Assembly (NCBI GenBank): GCA_963969595.1
Contig: OZ018415.1
Location: forward strand, 12,648,001-12,712,000
DNA: 64,000 nt
DNA from: Neckera pumila
Taxonomy: Eukaryota > Streptophyta > Bryopsida > Hypnales > Neckeraceae
Direction: 5' to 3'
Under the pieces are notes generated by a model. That model was not told where the DNA came from and searched no databases. It saw only the letters and a list, made by a program, of their open reading frames with translations. Position 1 is the stretch's first letter, and every line of letters begins with the position of its first letter. Shown in pieces: positions 28,349 through 40,600 of the stretch. The position numbers and the translations under genes are program-made.

Positions 28349-29264
28349 TTAATCCCTATAGGATCAAGGCTATTTTCCTATCAAAGGCCATTTCCCCATC
28401 CCTGTCGTTTCTATTGCTAAGTATAAAAACTTGAATTTTTTATTTATTTGCATATTTAATCTAGGATCTTACACTAGGCTTGTAAAGAAATGTGTGGAAG
28501 AAATTTCAAAAACTTTGACTACGTAGATTGTAAGTTATTTGCATTTAAAGTGAAGAAAACAAATTTTTTTGTACCTTGCTCAATTAAATTTTGACTTTGA
28601 ATCTTATAATTTAAAATTTTTGCACTGTTGATTTTGATTTTCTAATTATTTATGTTGAATATTTGATTTGAAAATCTTTAAAAAGATTGAAGAAAAAAAC
28701 ACTTAATTTCCACTCATTAAAAAATTATTAAGTAGAAGTAGGTTCAAGATTGAAGCAAAAATAACTATTAATAGCTTTAAGATGGAACGGAATCATAATA
28801 ATTCCAATGGAGATTGCTTCATAAAAAAAAATTGACTTTGTTGAATTTGTTTTGAAAAATTATTAAAATTACATTCAAAAATGAATTTTATAAGTTGTTT
28901 TTTCAAAAAGATACTTAGATTGCTTGAAAAACTAAGATTGTCCAAAATTTTTTCATTACTAGTCCAAATAGAATTGAATCATAGCTTCATATATAGACAA
29001 ATAGAATATCTGAAGAAAAAAATTAAAAAAGATAATTTTGATTTTTGGTGATTTTTTTGTATTGCTTTGTATTTTCTATTTTGATCATTGTGCCATAACT
29101 TTTGCTTCCAGCATCGATTGATATAAAAATTAAATATCTACAAAGTTCAATAGAACCGCACGTCCTCAAAAAGTTTCAAAAACATTAACTACAAATTGAG
29201 ACACTAGGAACCTACTTGGACCCAAGTTGTTCTTCAAAGGGACAAATGATCCTTTGGGGGTTAA
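28349..29264. mobile_element. TTAA-flanked non-autonomous element, copy A
   Basis: TTAA at 28349-28352, element 28353-29260, TTAA at 29261-29264; 908 bp. The left end is TCCCTATAGGATCAAGG and the right end GATCCTTTGGGGG, an imperfect inverted pair matching copies B and C. Internal blocks shared with B and C include GTTTCTATTGC near the left end, CCATAACTTTTGCT, and TAGGAACCTACTTGGACCC near the right. It has no coding frame of note, so it must be mobilised in trans. TTAA target duplication with CCC...GGG termini is the hallmark of piggyBac-type elements. Confidence 0.75.
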
Positions 29265-30331
29265 ATTCAAATCTACTAGTATCCATTGATTTATAATATT
29301 TGCGAAGCATAGTTTTTGGAATCTATACCATGCAAATGTTAAAGAACTAATACAAGAATCTACTAAAAAAGTGATGGATGCACAAACACATTTTTGTATG
29401 TTTTAGGATGTGAGCATTCAGCTGTTGTTTGAAATTTGGACATTTGGTCTTCAAAAAGTTAGCCTTGAAAGTGGTGGATTCACTAACTAGATCAATGCAA
29501 TGGCGAATGCACCTATTGGTCCATAAATGAGATCAATTTTGGCAAAGCACATTGGTGATAGGTCTCCTTTTTTCAAGATTAAAATAAATCCTTTCATAAT
29601 ATATCACATTTTGTAAAATCAAAAACTAGTACAGAGTATAAATGTCCTAAACCCGTCAAGGATCCCAAAGACATTTTGTGTCCTCTGGATAGTCCATCAA
29701 TATTCATCTCATTTTGTGTGTGCAACTTTATTGATGCTAAATTCACATTATTGAGTTGAATTGAAGACCTTTCTTTTAAATATTTCATAGAAAGTAGTTT
29801 ATCAACAAAAAATTGGTACACTCTCCACTGTATTTTAATATTTTGAATTTTGTCCTTTCATACTTGATTTTGACATTTGTAATGATTTCTTTTGCTTGTG
29901 ATTGAGCATAACTAATCAAAAGAAGCTTTTAAAGTGTAGTTTCTACATCAGTTGAAAATATTGAAAAATCCTGAAAATAAGCATTAGTGTAGTGAAGTTT
30001 GAAGTTGAGGATCAATAACCTCATATTCAAAAAATTTAGTGAAACAATTTTTTCTTTATACTACAGCTTTCTACACTATAATTTACTTCTATCCTAAATT
30101 TTTTAGATTTTTTGAACGTGATTTGCATTTGATAAGAGTTTTCTCCATTTAAAAAAATTAAATTCATGATAATTATTAAAAAATTTCACAAGAAAAAATT
30201 GAAAATTTTATGACAAATATTAGACATGCAATTTCATCTACAAAAAATAAAACCAAAAAAATTGTTCATAAATAGAGAAGAAATGGAGGATACAGAATGA
30301 GGGATTCTCAAGTTTGACTACACGGCCGTAG
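29265..30331. other. AT-rich spacer, no gene seen
   Basis: Very AT-rich with many oligo-A and oligo-T runs; frames are short and unremarkable. Composition turns GC-richer at about 30300, marking the 5' region of the gene at 31401. Confidence 0.5.
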
Positions 30332-30397
30332 ACTCCGTCTTTGGTCGTAGACTCCGTCTTTGGTCGTAGGCTCCGTCCTTGGTCATAGGCTCCGTCG
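30332..30397. repeat. 19-bp tandem repeat, about 3.5 units
   Basis: ACTCCGTCTTTGGTCGTAG occurs twice exactly (30332-30350, 30351-30369), then once with three changes, then a partial unit. It lies about 1 kb before the NHL-type gene. Confidence 0.9.
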
Positions 30398-31400
30398 TAT
30401 GGGCTAAACCCTTGCACGCTTCCGCCGCAAGAGACGCGCACAGAGCTTCCTCGCAAAGTCCGTCTCGACTTCCGGACTCTCCCTGCCGACTGAATCTCTT
30501 GCAGACTCCTCTTTTCTTCGGATTTTTTCTTAGTTAGTCTGCTGCCGACTACCATTTCGCTATCCGCATTGCACGTCTCCCGACTGCCGACTTTCATAGC
30601 CACTCACTCTCCCCACCCCACCCCACCCGACTCACTTCACTCGCACAATGAATCTCTGGAGTACAATCACGCCAAGACGATTTCAAAAATAGTATTAATG
30701 GGTTCAATTTGCACCAATTGTGGAGTTCACTTGCGCAATCGGGCTTCAACTGGGAGCTTCATCGGGAGCAGAGAGCTTCCTTGTTTCTGAGAATCGGAGA
30801 ACCTCGGAGGTGGTGAAGCGCGCAGGGTTTATGGTTTCGTGGTTGCCGTTGCCGCTTGCCATTTGGTATCGGTGGTGGTGAGGGTCAGTGAAGCTTGAAT
30901 TAGTGCTTGTGGTATGTGAATTAGATTCGTTGAGTGGAATTCTATCAATTTCGGTGTTGCACACACAGGAATTCAGTTTCGTAAGGTTGATACTAGTGTA
31001 AATTCTTTTCAATTTGTGTTACAATTTCCCGGAGGATTGATGTTAGTGCTGCTGGGTTAGTTTTTGCGGTTACGTGAAGGAGTGATTTGGAAGGATGCGT
31101 TTCTTTCAACCTACGCAATTTTGATTCTGGAGAGAATTAAGTGGAGGGAGTGTGAAAGAAATTTGAATTGCTCTGTTGTAGTTCTGATTTACTCTGTTAC
31201 AGAGGGCATTAGAAATCGCGAGTTTCACGCTTCGTTGCTCGATCAGGGAAGAATAAGCAAATAGTTCTGTTTGAAGTGAGGTGTTGTGAACTGTTTCCCG
31301 TGTTCAAAAGCGGTGTGAAGAGGTTTGCGAAGCCTAGTTCTAGTTAGAATCCGAATTGTAGTGGAAGCAGAATCGGAGACGAAGCTATCGGTAGCCCGAA
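30398..31400 (+). promoter_or_regulatory. 5' flank and probable leader of the NHL-type gene
   Basis: Composition rises from AT-rich to balanced here, with a C-rich run (CCCCACCCCACCCCACCC) near 30612. Several short ATG-initiated frames exist (30569, 31064, 31325), none with a recognisable product. If the leader is long they would be upstream frames. The 121-codon minus-strand frame at 30238-30603 crosses the 19-bp repeat and is not called. Confidence 0.4.
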
Positions 31401-32081
31401 ATGGCGAAAGCCAACACTGTCCTCGGTGGCTTTTGCTGCTTAGGTTTCATCTTCCTCCTCTTCTGGACGTTCTTCTCCATCGTGGGCGCCATCCACTACT
31501 CCAACTGGTCCCCGAAGTTCGACCTCACCGACGTCCACCTCCGCAGCTTCAACGTCACCCCTTCCGGGGAGCTTTCCTACGACATGGACATCCTCATCAC
31601 AGCTCGTCACTTCAGCTCCCTCCGTCGCATCGAGCAATTCTCGTACGAGATTCGCACTTCTCACGTGGGCAAGCGCATCGGCTCCAGCAGCATCCCAGGG
31701 TTCCACCCGATTCACAACAAGACGATGACTCTGACCTCCACGCAGTCGGTGAAGGGGGTTCAACTGGGAACTAAGATGAGGGAGGAGATCCTCCAAGGGT
31801 TGAATAAAACTGGAAGAGTGGCGATACGGTTTTACATTGAAGGACAGATTTACACGCCGTTGTTCTTGGCCATGCAGAAACGAGGGGGGTGGACGTGTGA
31901 CGTGATTGTGAGCCCGGGGGTGGAGTTTGGGAAACAAATCTATGATCGGATGTGTTGTAAGAGGTTTCGGTGTCTGAAATACTCCTATAATGAGAATGCG
32001 AATTATTGCTCCGAGCAGGCTCCGAATTGTTGTTTGTTGCCGCCGTCGAGCTTGAGTTCGACCATCAGTATTTGCGGGTGA
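31401..32081 (+). CDS. NDR1/HIN1-like (LEA-2 type) membrane protein
   Basis: An intronless frame of 226 residues. A short N-terminus is followed by a strong membrane segment (about 8-31, with a CCLGFIFLLFWTFF core). Then comes a lumenal or apoplastic beta-sandwich typical of the LEA-2/NHL family: DLTDVHLRSFNVTPSGELSYDMDILITARH, where the N of the usual NP/ARN motif is replaced. Family members are plasma-membrane or plasmodesmal proteins linked to stress and defence. The unusual part is the C-terminus (about 175-225), which is rich in cysteine (CCKRFRCLKY, YCSEQAPNCCLLPP, SICG) and may be disulphide-bonded or lipidated. The start chosen is the first ATG before the membrane segment. Base composition is GC-richer than surroundings, as expected for an intronless plant gene. 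Confidence 0.75.
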   Translation: MAKANTVLGGFCCLGFIFLLFWTFFSIVGAIHYSNWSPKFDLTDVHLRSFNVTPSGELSYDMDILITARHFSSLRRIEQFSYEIRTSHVGKRIGSSSIPGFHPIHNKTMTLTSTQSVKGVQLGTKMREEILQGLNKTGRVAIRFYIEGQIYTPLFLAMQKRGGWTCDVIVSPGVEFGKQIYDRMCCKRFRCLKYSYNENANYCSEQAPNCCLLPPSSLSSTISICG

Positions 32082-32926
32082 CTGCAGGTGGTTGTGGAAC
32101 TGAATGATCAAAGCTGTCTGCAATGACTGTCTTCCAGCATCACATTTGTCTACTGTGGTTCCAGCAATTGCGGTGACAAACACTAGGAGGTGGGAATCTT
32201 TGAGCGGGTATACATGTTGGACGCTTACAATGGAATCCTATTGCAGGCTTGTTGTTCAATGGCATGGCCCTTGCAACAAGCTTAGATTTGGACAGAAGGT
32301 GCAAAAAGGAGGGGTTGCCATTTGAGAGTTGGCCTTCCAAATGTGAATCTGCATAGCTTGATAGGATAAGGAAACAGGATTAGGAAACAGAATTAGGAAA
32401 CAGGATTCGAAACAAGAGCTTCTTAGTTTCTCTGAAGAGAAATTGGAGCGGTAGTCATAGATGTTCATATTCTGATAAGGGTGTCAAAGAGTGTCCAGCA
32501 AGGAGATTTAAAAACAGGATGTGGAAACTTTGTGAGATTATACCAATGTGGCACAAAAGCTGCGACTTCTAGACCTATGCGTCAATTCACCGTTTGTATC
32601 AACGCCTTATTTTGGGTTTCTAAGAATGTTCCGTATTTGGACCTTGCGTTTGCCGTTTCTCGTATCTTAGGATAACAATACATGCACTGGCTGATCATAC
32701 TGACAATATCCCATCTATGGATGAAATACATTGAAGAAAATGAGGCCCAAATCACAACACAATGATGGTTAGGATGATTCACAGGTGTTGCTGGGCTAGG
32801 TGTGAATTCGCATGAAAGGGCTTTCAAAGGGAGAAAAATAACTCTGATTCCAAACATCGGCGTACATTGAGAGTAGCTCACCAGGTAAACGCGAGTGACT
32901 CAAGACCTACAAACCCTTCGAAAAAT
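32082..32926. other. 3' flank, no gene seen
   Basis: Probable 3' UTR of the NHL-type gene, then spacer. A small internal repeat (AGGAAACAGGATT, three times near 32368-32408) is present. Short frames here overlap on both strands. Confidence 0.5.
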
Positions 32927-33043
32927 GAATGCAGCAACAGGACTTCCCAGGAGGTCACCCATTCAAAGTACTATACTGGCCCAAAGGCGCTAAACTTTAG
33001 AGTTCTCACGGGATCTGGTGTAGTAGCCTTGGTGTAACCGCAT
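32927..33043 (-). pseudogene. Diverged 5S rRNA-like sequence
   Basis: On the minus strand about 117 nt follow the plant 5S rRNA from end to end: CACCAGATCCCGTGAGAAC, then AGTTTAGCG (A-box region), TTTGGGCCAGTATAGTAC, and the intact stretch TGGGTGACCTCCTGGGAAGT (C-box), then TTGCTGCA. The 3' half is nearly unchanged; the 5' terminal stem (GATGCGGTTACACC) is altered and would pair poorly with the end. There is no tandem array. It may be a dispersed 5S pseudogene or the head of a 5S-derived SINE. Confidence 0.8.
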
Positions 33044-33389
33044 CATATGGCATGGAAGTTTCAAAAACATTAACCACCGGAAAATTTTTGTTTCCAAAGA
33101 CTACCAAGCACTACTATTTTAAATCTACGTAGGGAGGGCCACATTCTTGGGGACAGATTATTGTGAGCCATTCAATGAAGACGTCCAAATTCTATAAGAT
33201 GCAATAAAACCCTCGATATTATACACCTTACGGAAAAACAGACCCTAGCAAGACTACCTATATAAAATGTACATGAACCAACATAAATTGGGAAACCCAC
33301 ACTACGTAAAATTAAAAGTGTAGAGGCTGGTTCTCCGTCATCACTACAATTTAGATTTTAAAGCCAATGGAGTACAAATTGAATTATTC

Positions 33390-33480
33390 TACCTTCAGCT
33401 CATCCTACCTCCTGTATGACGCCGAAAGTGATAAAGCCACTAAACTTTTCTAAATTTGACCTAATTGCCGTAATGCAGGT
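33390..33480. repeat. Short dispersed repeat shared with 17855-17945
   Basis: Same ordered blocks as the PP4-intron copy (CTACCTCCT, AAGTGATAAAGC, ATTGCC). It lies about 350 bp from the 5S-like sequence. The surrounding 33.05-34.64 kb has no recognisable gene. Confidence 0.45.
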
Positions 33481-34642
33481 CGTGTGGAATGGGACTGAAG
33501 GGGGCTCAACAGTAAGGTTCTAAGGCTGACTATAAGAAATCGTGGTTTCTACGAAGGTCTAAATTTCGGCATCTGATCAACGAGTCTTGAGTTATGACGT
33601 GAACCAAAACTAGGATGATAGTCGCACATTAATCACAACCAGCACACGCCAGGAGCACAAGTAGCAGCAAGAGGAACAGTAGTTAAAGCTGATGCCAAAT
33701 CACTCTCAAGAAAACTCGAGCAGGTTGATAGACAAAATCTTGGAACAGGGTTGTGATGAATTGTGAGGTCCAAAAATAATTCATTGATCCACGTGAGTCA
33801 TCACATGCATCAGATCAAGTAGTGACGCTCATGTTACACAAATATCACACAGCCTACAGTAAGGACAGACATGCCTGGAGGGACTGAACCCAATGGCTTC
33901 GGGTTGGGAGTTGTAGTGCCTCCTCTCGTCCCGTAGCAGTCGCTCCTATCACGATTGTACCATCCACAGGTCTGCACGAAATTCGCAGCCATCTGTCAGT
34001 GCACCTAATAAAACCTCACAAAATGGTTATCTCATCTAGAAACCAAAGAAGTGACCAGTAGATGCTTATCAACCCACAGCGCTCCCCTGGAATCAGTGAG
34101 CATTTTCTTATTGAAAGTACTGGATTTCATGTTCTTGATGAACAATTGCAAACTAACAACAGGAATCACAAGAATAGCACATGAGTTAACACTAGAGTGA
34201 CATAATTGACTAGAAGTGGCGACCCCCATATAGAGTAGCTTCTATGACGCCTAAGAAAGAAGAAAGCATGCTCGAGAACGTAGAACGTTTTCAGAAATTC
34301 CCAATTTATTTACAGAGTGGACTTCGTATTTTGAGTTCAGACGCTTCGGGTTAAGAACTAGCGTACCTGAGTGAAAACGTCTCAGAGCAGCCGAGGGAGT
34401 ACTGCCCCGACTCAATATGTATAGTAGTGATGTGTGAGAACCCTTGTAACAGGAGTAATGCTCCATTCCTCAACCAATGGGGGACGTGTCCACAGATGGA
34501 GCACGGATTAAGGTGCCAAGGCTGAATGTTCTCAGGCTGGTATACATGAAAAGGTATGATACAAATGGAACGGAACAGGTCCTACATTCTTTTAGGGGTT
34601 CCAATTATTGTAAAGCACAGGCCTTAGGCCAAGAAAGCTCCA

Positions 34643-37600
34643 TCAAGGCTCTTCATCTACAGCTCCAATGTACGTTAGGTCAGTTCGCCTGATCCTCACA
34701 GCTCCCTTCAACCATGCACATGCTTTCAAGTTGCCAACTTCTCCACCCCCAATTGGACCCGTTGAGGCACCCACACCATCTTCGAGCAAAGTCCAGGGAT
34801 CGACCTCCATTTCAGAATCCGGCAGAACAGCTGCTTTCGATTTACCGGCGTTGCTTTCGAGGGGGTAAAGACTCTTCTGAGCAGGCCCCGGGTACGCTGT
34901 GGATGGCGGGGCACTACTAGATGCCCGGGCCTGCATTTGGGATAAAACTGCGGCAGGTACTCTTGGAGGCGCTGCAGATATTGTAGTTACGGGAGTGAGA
35001 GGAAGAAGAGGAAACACGGCCTGCAGTCGATTACGAATGCCGCCAGGTAACTGCATGTGCTCCACATCCACCTGCCACCCATCCCAAACACGTTTGAATA
35101 AAACAAAAAAATTACAAAGAGTTTACCTGAACTCTTTCTCTGCAGCCGCTGAAGAGGCGATAACTAACTACTTCTAGCAAGAGACTGCCATATTCTTCAT
35201 AAAATATGCTCTTCAGAAGTGTAATGTCAAAGTGCAAAACACCTGCATGCGTTCAGCTGTATCCTTATCGAAAGGTGATATGTCACGTAAGGGCTTCACA
35301 GAACCTTTGCTGCGAGGTTTAAGCCACACAGCCCATGTATTGCTAAGCAGTGCATGCAAAATGCTCAGCAGTCTATCGAATAACGGTTCACCGGCTGAAG
35401 CAGCCGCAGCAGCAGAGGTGGCTTGAGAGTTCCGTTCAAAATCACTTAACGAAGCAGAGGGTTCCCAAGAGCATAATCGGTCAGCGTCTTCCTGGACAAC
35501 CCTGGTCCCTAGCAAGCGTAGTAGCACAGGAGCAAGAGTTTGGCGCTTGCTTTGCACCGACTGTTGTTCCCTGCAGATTCAGCCAAAGCATATGGGGTTA
35601 AGAAAATCATTCTTGAGTAGAAACGGAATGCACAGCAAGTGCATTCTGACAAGATGTGCACAGATAAAAAGCCCAGAACTGAAATGAGTAAGCAATAGCA
35701 TCACACAAGGAGAGAAAGGTGATACTCCGCCACAATTGAAATTTGAAATGTGCGTCTCATTTGGTGTCTTCCAAATACCTTTCAGTAAGAATTATTTGCA
35801 GAAGTGGAAGCAGAAATTGCAGTCGCAGCCATATAGATGTCTGCAAAGCTGCCGGGGATACCGGAATAGCTTCAGGAACAGGAGCAGGAAATCGACGCCC
35901 AAGACCGGGACTGCCAACATCCATCCCACTGCGAGGACCCCTCCGTGCGCTGGAGCCTTTGGAGCCAAGAATACCATCACCACCTGGTAACGTAGATGCT
36001 GTCGCTCGTCCACTGTTTCGAGTGAGACTACTGATATGCTGCTCAAGGTTGGTCATCTCCTTTACCAAATCTAAGGCGAAGCCACCGCGCGTATCCATAG
36101 AACTTCGAGCTAGGCAAGGAAGAACCAAATCTGCCAAAGCTTTTTCAGTTGCAAAAGGCTTGCACGATGAACCAGACAATACTCCATTGCTTTGTCGAGA
36201 TGATTTCTCCTCAGCTTTCTGCCAGTCCATAGCTTCGTCTTCAAGTTCACCCTCTTCTGGTGAGGCTTCACGCCCTTGCACAGACGACTGTTTCCTTTCA
36301 GATATCTCCGACGCAACCTTTTGGGACTTTTTCGGGGCCTGCCAGTCCCAAGCCCTTACTTGCCGTACCCCAACCGGAAAGCCCTTCGCTGCAATATTAT
36401 CAAGAAGCTGTCGAAGAGACTTGCGACCCAGCAACATGTCGTTATTTTCCAGTACCCACTTGACCTGCAGATAAAATATTGCCGTATTAGGGACAACGCT
36501 TCTTTGGATAAGAAAATACTGCAACAAAGTAGAGAACTGTGACGGCTGCCATTAGACGTATGCATTGTTTCTCATGGTAAATGACGATACATCACGTTTC
36601 GATAATTCAGCAGATAATGTTAAGTGTTTTAACATTTAAGTGTTTTTTTTCTGCTCTCCTTGGACATCAAAATGACGCACGTTATCAGATGAAGATCTGA
36701 AATAAGAAACGATCTAATTAACGGAGAACCTCTAGTCTAACATCATTGGAACATATATATTTCCAAAGGATTCTAAAGAAATAAAACAGGGTAACCTCCT
36801 TGAATATGAATGCACAAGACAGTAAGCCGCAGTTCAGATTATCCTTAAAAACTTAAATGGCTGAATGTAGCACTGGTTGAAGGACAAGTCTGGAACTACT
36901 CACATGCAAAATGAGGTAGTCCTCTAACGCTTTGCCAAGCAAATGCACAACTTCAGAGTAAAGCGCAGCCGCATCAGGTCGAACCAATAAGCGTGTAAGC
37001 ACAACCTCCGTGAATGTCTTTTCACACTCATCCAACTGCTGACGATCTGGTCCTTGCATAGCTGCCTGGACAGCCTCTTGCGCACTCTGAGGATGGATCT
37101 TCAGCTTCTCAAGAATTACTTGCTCATTTAAAAGTAGACGTAGCTCCACCCACTGCCAATGAAATGTAGCTGCTTGAAGTTCATCCAGAACCTACAAAAC
37201 AAACACGTACTACGTCATGAACTGAAAATCAATAGATACATGAATTTCACGCTGTAGTTAGTGCCAAATAAACAAAAAAATGTTCGATAATCAATGACCT
37301 ATCAATACCCCACTGTCATTTACAAATAGCTTGACCGTAAACAGAAGCTGTAGTTGCTGTCACGCTCATGCTCGGTCTAACATTATTACTCTGCTTTAGT
37401 ATCAATTATAAGGATATCGAAAAATAGAAGCTCCAGTGGATACAGATAAAGAATGCAGACATTACGGCATTACATACTCAAGGGGGTCTCATGAAGCCTT
37501 TATGACTAGCGACTGCTCTAAAGATTCCAAAAGTCCAGCATGTAGCGAAGTAAACTACACATATGGAGAACATACGAATTAATACCTGAACAACTTGCTC

Positions 37601-40600
37601 GATTTGCCCAGGTTCGTTTGAAGAATGAGAGCGATTCTGAACCCGCATATCATCCTCAGGCATCTTCCGGTCCAGAAGGGAATGCAAGAAGAGACGAGCG
37701 CGTAGGGGCACCATCGCAGATACTTTTTTATACAACTCGCATCCCTGCCCATCAAGCATGGCAGCATACTTACTCTCTCCTGAGTCGCTAGACAGACATC
37801 GGTAAAGTGCAGTGGTATCCCTTAAACACACGTCTCGAAATGGTTCATGAGCTACCATGTCATTAACCGCCGCGTTGACTGCCTGAATTATTGCCTCCTC
37901 GCGGTTCATGTTGCTTAAAAAAATGGACTGCTGCCTCCTCAGGGCCACTGCAAAGAGAGCATATGCGGGTGGAAAGACAGTCGCTAGAGCCATAGATCTT
38001 TGCAAACGAGCCAACCCCAAAACAGCTGGCTCACCCAATAAATCTGCAACTAGTCCCCCTAGTACTGTCCGACAGTCTCCAATCAAAACCCGAAACCAAT
38101 GAATGTGCGCTTCTGGCAGAGTCTCAGCTTTTGCGTTAATCCCCATACCACTCACTTTCCCATTAGAGATCAAACCTCCAGGCTTATGAAAATGCAAGTT
38201 TTCCAATGCATCCTTCACACGCAACAAAGACACCATCCTCTCAAGACTGGTTACTCCATTAACCACTAGACCTGTCACAAGCGCAAGAGCTGCTGCAGCT
38301 GCCATATTGGGTCGCCCAAAGGTACCTCCCGGATCACTTGTCAAGGTTGCGTTGGATTCAGGTGTTTCAGGAGATAAATGAAATTGAGACCGAGGTGCTC
38401 TACCTGGAAAATGCCCTATCCCAATCTGCACAATTGTATTTGATTCATTGGCTACGGCTACTTCCAGCATCCGAATTTGGCGATCATCAATCGAACCCTT
38501 CAACAACTGCAGGCAATAAATATGGAACTGCAACATTCGGCGGCCACCCCTACAGAATTTGGATAGCACTGTTAATTCGAAAGTTCATTTAAAGAGCGCA
38601 ATCAAGAACATGCAATCCAGTCACCTGCACTACTTTCATACGCGGTGCCTTCATGCAGATTCTGGTAGGATCCATGATCCTCACAACAAGAAAATAGCAC
38701 GACAATGCACAGCCATAATCCATTTGGTAACTCACCTTTCAGCAGAAATTGAAGTAGAGACCGATTCACCTGTAGTGCTGTAACCCAAGCTTTCTAAAAC
38801 AGTAGCCACACTTTGACCTGCATAATTAACAATGTGAGATACAGTATGGGCTACAAGCGCGGCATCAGCTTGAGTAGCACCACCACTGTTCTGTCTTATG
38901 GTGTTCATTACGTTCACGATAAGAGAGTGACCAGTCTGAAACACATCTTCCATGCAATCCCCTCCTCCCTCCCGTTCGTTGTTAATAATAGTTTGTGTAA
39001 CACGTTCTACACCGCGTTGAACAAATTCTTTTATGGAATTTCCAAATCGTTGAAGACGCGCTGTCAGGCGAGGAGCAATAGGATCGTCTCTATCATCGCC
39101 CATACTGCTGACCAATCCAAATCCACCCTCACTATCCCCTGCTTTTAAAGCTTCCAGTTCAGCCCGAAGGCGTTGATCGCAAGAAGCTTTCCAACTTTTC
39201 TCCCATGCTTGTACACTAGCAAGACTCCCATACTTTCGCAAAAGATCCCGTACATAGCACAGGAGCGCTGAACATCCAGCTCTACCTCCTGGTACGGCTG
39301 CCATTACATTTGCAGCTCGTTGCATGACTGCAGATAAAGCCTGTGGAAGCATATCCATGGCAGCAAGAACACCTTCATATCTGTGACCAACCATCAAAGT
39401 CAATACTTCAATAATTCTCCAAGCCACGATCCGACGATATACACCTTCCCAACAATTGACTTACTATGTGAAGATAAAACATGAAAATACACTTCATATT
39501 TTCGTCCGAATAGATTAAGAAAGTAGGAAGAAACATTGGTACCTCTGCAGACACGATAACATGGCTGTCTCTCCCACATTACAAGGGGAACTATCACTGC
39601 CTCCAGCATAAGCAGGGATTCCAGGGTTCACATGGCTGAGAGGAGCGGACGAAGAAGTTCCAGAAATAGGTAGAAGCCAAAGTAATAGCTGCACCAGCGT
39701 GCGAAGGTCATTGCCGACATCCATGATGTAAACAATAATTGCAAATTGATCTTCTCCCAGTCTCCACGTCCCTGTATCTGCAGAATCTGCGTCGAGGACT
39801 CCGCCGTTAGCCAATCTACGATTTGCTTGTGAACTTGGAAATGTGGTCCCTTGATTTGACAAAAGACTGCGCACTTGACTGTCCAGCCAGTTTACAAGCA
39901 TCCGGTTCTCCGCTACTCTGAGACGCTTCATGGCCTCTCCAAGAGCACGCAGGTCCCCTACATAAAGAATAAATATACGGTAAGTTTCATGCCACATACA
40001 TGGAACAAATCACAGGGAAAAAGGGTAAGAACGTTGGAGTACTCTAGATATAAACGCGTGATAGATAAAAACACGCACTGCACATAAGAGACCCACATTG
40101 TGGCAAGAGTTAAGACAAACGGAAGACAACCTGTCATCTTAGAATACTTGTTGTCTTTCAGTTGAGCCGCAATTCCACCCTCTAGACTAGAGTGATGTAT
40201 GGGGCAGCAAACTTTTGGTTCCAGCACATGAGCGTTTGATGATCCCTGATTGCTTTCAATCCGATTAGTAGTCATTTGAGCAATACTTTGAGTTTTACGC
40301 CGTCCTCTGGTCGTTTGCTTGGGAGTAGGTTTCACAGGAGGCTCCAATTTGATGGAATTTTCTACGACTTTTGCCAGCCCCTTCTTGACCCACCAACACT
40401 CATCCTCCTCAACTAAGGTAATTGTAGACCCTGTGGTAATCCATTCCTTTTCTTCACTAGTTTTCTGTCTCTTAGCCCGGTTACACTCTTCACAGCCTGG
40501 GGTAGCATCCTTCAATTTCATATTAGTGCAGGCAACTGTTGCCAATCTTTTAGATCCACTTGTTCCAACACTCGTCTTATCATCGAATTGCTTCGCAAGC

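Noticed and set aside
30238..30603. 121-codon minus-strand frame
   Set aside because: Its length comes partly from the 19-bp tandem repeat, and it has no domain or splice context.
32927..33043. 5S-like sequence as the 5S-mimic exon of a plant TFIIIA gene
   Set aside because: Plant TFIIIA carries such an exon, but no zinc-finger exons occur on either side of this site.
39400..39470. MED12 exon starting near CWEGVYRRIVAWRI
   Set aside because: The conserved LQR-YEGV junction requires the acceptor at 39381, which also restores phase; the upstream stretch is intron.
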